Part shown: one piece after another, positions 10,680-28,405 of the stretch
Numbering within the stretch: position 1 is the first letter of the stretch
How the letters are laid out: each line of letters begins with the position of its first letter
Origin: Azolla pinnata
Lineage: Eukaryota; Streptophyta; Polypodiopsida; Salviniales; Salviniaceae
Direction: 5' to 3'
Length of the DNA stretch: 28,405 bases
NCBI GenBank assembly: GCA_037176905.1
Contig: JBBBWG010031864.1
Coordinates: 68,650-97,054 of the forward strand
Program-made: the position numbers and the translations under genes
The notes under the pieces: generated by a model
What the model was told of the DNA's origin: nothing
The model's database searches: none
Seen by the model: the letters and a program-made list of their open reading frames with translations, nothing else

Positions 10680-12160
10680 ACTTTTTACCATCTATACACC
10701 ACACTCGAAGTAGAGTTCAGGCTAGCAGATAAGGTACATCAACCGTCAATAATTTAATTAATTATGCTATGAGGTAAAGCTTCAGAGACAAAATCTAACC
10801 ATGAAAATGCGTAGTAAAACTTCTCCTTCTTGTCTTTAGTCAGCGATCTTGATATATTTAATATCTTGAACATATTCATTTTCTTCTACATTTTTCCAAT
10901 TCAGATTGTCCTCTGATTAATAGCAAACCTCCACCAGTGGGATTAAAGTACGGTCAGGGGAGTGGATTGCTGCATGCTATGTAGGTGCATGTTTATCACT
11001 TTGTATCAGCATGTAGATATGTATCTCCTCTTAACTGCTCGTATATATGTTTAATTCAATTGATGTCCTTCAATATAAAAAAGCCTCATAACCATCATAA
11101 GGGGTAGAATTCTGAGTTCATTACCAAGATTTTGCATGCTTGCCCAAGTTAAATATTTGCTCTCTGTTCTGTCTTTGACATTAGTGATGTAGAAAAGCTT
11201 CTGTGAAGACATGATAATGTTTGTGGGTACTTTGAAAAGGAATACATCGAATTCGGTACGTATCACATGAATCGTCCTCACAGCAGCAAAACTTTTTGGC
11301 ATGTACGTCCAATAGGACAAGGTGCAATCTTTTGATCCTAGCTATAATGCTCGAAAGCTCACGAACATCCCTCTAAAATTGTTCTGATCGAAAGATCCTT
11401 TGGAACATCTTTATTCCATGTGGTTGAAAAAACATTGTCATTGTTTTCTCTTTTACATATGGAATGCTGCAAAATGTAAATGGGATTGAGCAAATATGTT
11501 TGTGCTAGCCAATGAGATCCGGTAGAGCACAATGTGGGATGTAAAAAGAAAAGAAAGGAGTTAATAAAATTCGGCTGGGCTACGGAAGTGTGGAGGATTT
11601 TACAGGCTCTTTGCAAAATTGGCATGGATGATGATGTGAAATTTTAGCATGGAGGCGTGAGATATTGAAAACGCCTGATGAACAAAAGACGAAGAGAGAC
11701 CAAGGGCCATGATCATCGTTTGAGCAGACAAATGCTCATGCCCTTTACGTACAGATTGTGATCCCAATGTCGGATATAAAGTACATAAGAGGCTTCTTGT
11801 GGTATTGGGTTGTTATGCCCAGTAATTGACTTGAGTTCTAATACCAAGCAATTCATGGTTGGGCAATTGCTTGATTGGTGATTGGAGAGCAGAGCGAAAG
11901 ACCCAAGCTTGTCGGGTTTTCGGCCAGCTTAACGAAAACGGAAGGTTCAGTGCACGAGCGCGACACTTACGGGGATCTGCAAATAACTGAATCGGAAAAT
12001 AACTGAATCGGACACGAGCATCGAATGTTCGAGTCCAAAGTTCATTCACAAGAGCAAATTGAGCTTCATTCAAGAAGAGTAAAAACTATGAAATCTAATA
12101 GGTGTAGAAAACCATTCATTCTGACACTCAAAACCACCTCACCTTGGATGATCAGGTGAT
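10680..12160. other. Intergenic spacer: BIOF 3' region to the SYD upstream region
   Basis: This holds the BIOF 3' untranslated region and the upstream side of the next gene. AT-rich stretches such as AATAATTTAATTAATTA near 10747 could carry polyadenylation signals, but no site can be fixed. A 15-base direct repeat, AATAACTGAATCGGA, occurs twice close together near 11983 and 11998. Antisense ORFs at 11051-11320, 11359-11625 and 11813-12073 show no recognisable domain. No gene is supported. Confidence 0.5.
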
Positions 12161-12200
12161 GAAGAAGAAGAAGAAGAAGAAGAAGAAGAAGAAGAAGAAG
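12161..12200. repeat. (GAA)n microsatellite upstream of SYD
   Basis: Thirteen GAA units in a row, just upstream of the likely transcribed leader of the SYD-type gene. GA-rich tracts are common in plant core promoters and leaders, and this one is likely to vary in length among individuals. Confidence 0.9.
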
Positions 12201-12227
12201 GCACAAAACCGGCGGTAAAGAAAAACC

Positions 12228-12516
12228 ATGGAAAAGAACAGACAAAACCAGCGGTTTTTCCTTCTCTCCGATCGAGAAGGAAAAGAGCTCCCTTCCATCG
12301 CCATGGCTCTCTTCCTGCTCTGAATGCCTCTCCGCTTCTTCCTCCCGCTGCTCCTGCTACCGACCGGGCTTCCGCACCTGTGTTTCCGATCGATCTGGCA
12401 GCAGGTACTCTTCCTCTCGGAGACCGCTCAGCTTCCCTTTCTTCTTCTTCTTCGTCTCCCTCCGCTCAGCATCGATCGATCTGCGCTGACAGAAAATCGC
12501 TAGTTTTTCATGCCTG
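12228..12516 (+). promoter_or_regulatory. Probable 5' leader exon of SYD with upstream ORFs
   Basis: This CT-rich, locally GC-rich stretch looks like a plant 5' leader. It contains an ORF at 12228-12323 (31 codons; a shorter in-frame start lies at 12303) and, one base after that stop, a second ORF at 12324-12503 (59 codons, with a hydrophobic Leu-rich beginning). The donor CTG|GTAAGC at 12517 is strong. An alternative donor CAG|GTACTC sits at 12405. The transcription start itself cannot be seen. Confidence 0.5.
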
Positions 12517-13564
12517 GTAAGCTTCATTCTCTTCCATTTGCCTCATCTTCTTCTCTCCCCTATTTATTTCTCTGCCTGCTTGCCTGCCTGCCTGTGTTGG
12601 TTCTTATGCAGTAGCATCAAAATTCGTTAATTTGGCAAGCGCTCGTCCATGCGCTCAGCACGGCCCTATAGACTGTAAATCGGATGATGTCTTGCGGTAA
12701 TAGCAGAAAACAAACAAAAGCAAAACATTGTTTTTTGACACGATTTGTTTTCTCTCCAGTTCGTAGGGTGAATCCCTAGGTCCGTGCCCATGCCCATCCT
12801 GACGCTTGTCGTTATGGCCCATCCCACAAACACTGAGAACCAGATGTGGTTGTAAACCATGCCCTGAAGTCTGCAAGTTCTTATCAGCAACAAACCGCAA
12901 CCATAATTAGCCAACATGAAATCAGCTGTGCCCATGTGAACCTGCAGCCCTGACACCAGCCCTAATTATTTCTTCATAACTCGAGAGGACTGCCAAAGGC
13001 TTGGTTCTCCATCTAGCTCCTATTCTATGCATTGTGTTTGGCTCAACACATGTCGGAAGATCTACAAACATCTGGATCGTATGTATTGGGAAGACCCACA
13101 GCCATCTGGGTCATGTTCCATGCATATATTATTGAAAATTGGAGAAGACTGATAAATGGAGCCCTATGTCACATTTGTACCCACAAGCATCTTGTCATGT
13201 TCGACACATGTATTATCAATAATCAGAGCAGATTTTATAAATGGAGACCTTCACTCCATGTGTTGGAGAGCCATCTGGGTCATGTTTCGCATGTGTTATC
13301 ATGAACTGGAGAAGGCCAATAAATTAAGATCTTTACCACACGTGCAAAGATCAGTAGATGGAAGCCTTCTTCACATGTCTCAGATGATCTACGGCCATCT
13401 AGGTCAAGTTCCACGTATGTGTTGTCAAGAATTACCGTTTTTCAAACCTTATGCATGCTTCTTTGTTCCTTTTCTTCTAAAAGAAAAACGGAGTGTATCT
13501 ATTTTATTGTCAATTCATCACATAACGTGTTCGTTTAATAAAGCTATTCAAGTTTTTTATGCAG
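12517..13564 (+). other. Probable intron in the 5' leader of SYD
   Basis: Bounded by CTG|GTAAGC and a pyrimidine-rich stretch ending TTTTTTATGCAG. Long introns in the leader are common in plant chromatin-remodelling genes. ORFs inside (for example 12666-12956 -, 13156-13593 +) do not resemble known proteins, and 13156-13593 lies mostly over a decayed repeat. Confidence 0.5.
13050..13430. repeat. Decayed minisatellite in the SYD leader intron
   Basis: A motif close to GCCATCTGGGTCATGTTCCA recurs at about 13101, 13187, 13270 and 13394, with a weaker trace near 13060. Between the motifs other words recur: TGTATTATC-type words, GGAGAAG, and AAATGGAG. Unit spacing is about 83-124 bp and copies are strongly diverged. 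It is noncoding and of unknown origin. Confidence 0.65.
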
Positions 13565-13720
13565 ACCTGTGCAATGGGCGGGTATTGCTGTAAAAGCATG
13601 GATGGTCAATAGAGGGAAAAGACGGAGGAGTGAAATGTTTGAATCATTTCCGAAGAGCATTGTTACCAATCTAGGTGGAACATAAGAGGATGAAAGTGTG
13701 AACTGGAAATATATCTGAAA
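13565..13720 (+). promoter_or_regulatory. Second leader exon of SYD with three short upstream ORFs
   Basis: This is the sequence between the inferred acceptor and the start codon. It contains three complete short ORFs: 13574-13612 (12 codons), 13635-13685 (16 codons) and 13690-13701 (3 codons). All end before the main ATG at 13721, so ribosomes would need leaky scanning or re-initiation to reach it. Confidence 0.5.

Positions 13721-28405
<14,685 letters not shown>

Noticed and set aside
11813-12073. Antisense 86-codon ORF and a GATATAAAGTACATAAG motif near 11773 that could hint at an LTR-type promoter
   Set aside because: No terminal repeats, primer-binding site or element protein can be seen, and the ORF resembles nothing I know. 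The evidence is too weak to call a mobile element.
13156-13593. 145-codon ORF upstream of SYD
   Set aside because: It lies largely over the decayed minisatellite in the inferred leader intron, has no recognisable domain, and ends just after the inferred acceptor.

Overview
The window is nuclear DNA of a flowering plant. It carries two plant genes, both on the + strand and both split by many introns, plus long AT-rich spacers and microsatellites. The lineage below angiosperm cannot be fixed from this sequence alone.

Layout: (i) 77-1090 is a kilobase array of ATGTGC-type hexamers, almost pure alternating pyrimidine/purine, followed by a 64-bp tandem duplication (1092-1219). (ii) 1220-3348 is spacer with a probable decayed LINE 3' piece (about 1735-2400) and the presumed promoter and leader of the first gene. 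(iii) 3349-10679 is a complete 11-exon gene for 8-amino-7-oxononanoate (KAPA) synthase, BIOF, the first committed enzyme of biotin synthesis. Its exons join in frame to 514 residues and end in A-K-L, a PTS1-type peroxisomal signal. (iv) 10680-12227 is spacer with a GAA microsatellite. (v) 12228-13720 is the probable leader of the second gene: two leader exons around a 1.05-kb intron that holds a decayed minisatellite, with several upstream ORFs. (vi) 13721-28405 is a SPLAYED (SYD)-class SWI/SNF ATPase gene: 28 coding exons are visible, about 3,355 residues, open at the right edge. Order of parts: conserved N-terminus, long disordered region, QLQ-like segment, HSA and post-HSA, SNF2 helicase, SnAC, AT-hook, then a 4.1-kb terminal exon encoding a fast-evolving repetitive tail that ends in acidic 35/36-residue tandem repeats.

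The two genes are unrelated in function: one is a peroxisomal biotin-pathway enzyme, the other a nuclear chromatin remodeller. They look like ordinary head-to-tail neighbours. I found no wholly new system. The most notable points are two GC-AG introns inside the SYD gene, the repeat-built SYD tail, the predicted peroxisomal signal on BIOF, upstream ORFs in both leaders, and the kilobase Z-DNA-prone array. Exon boundaries were placed by eye from splice sites, reading-frame continuity and remembered family sequence. No alignment was run.
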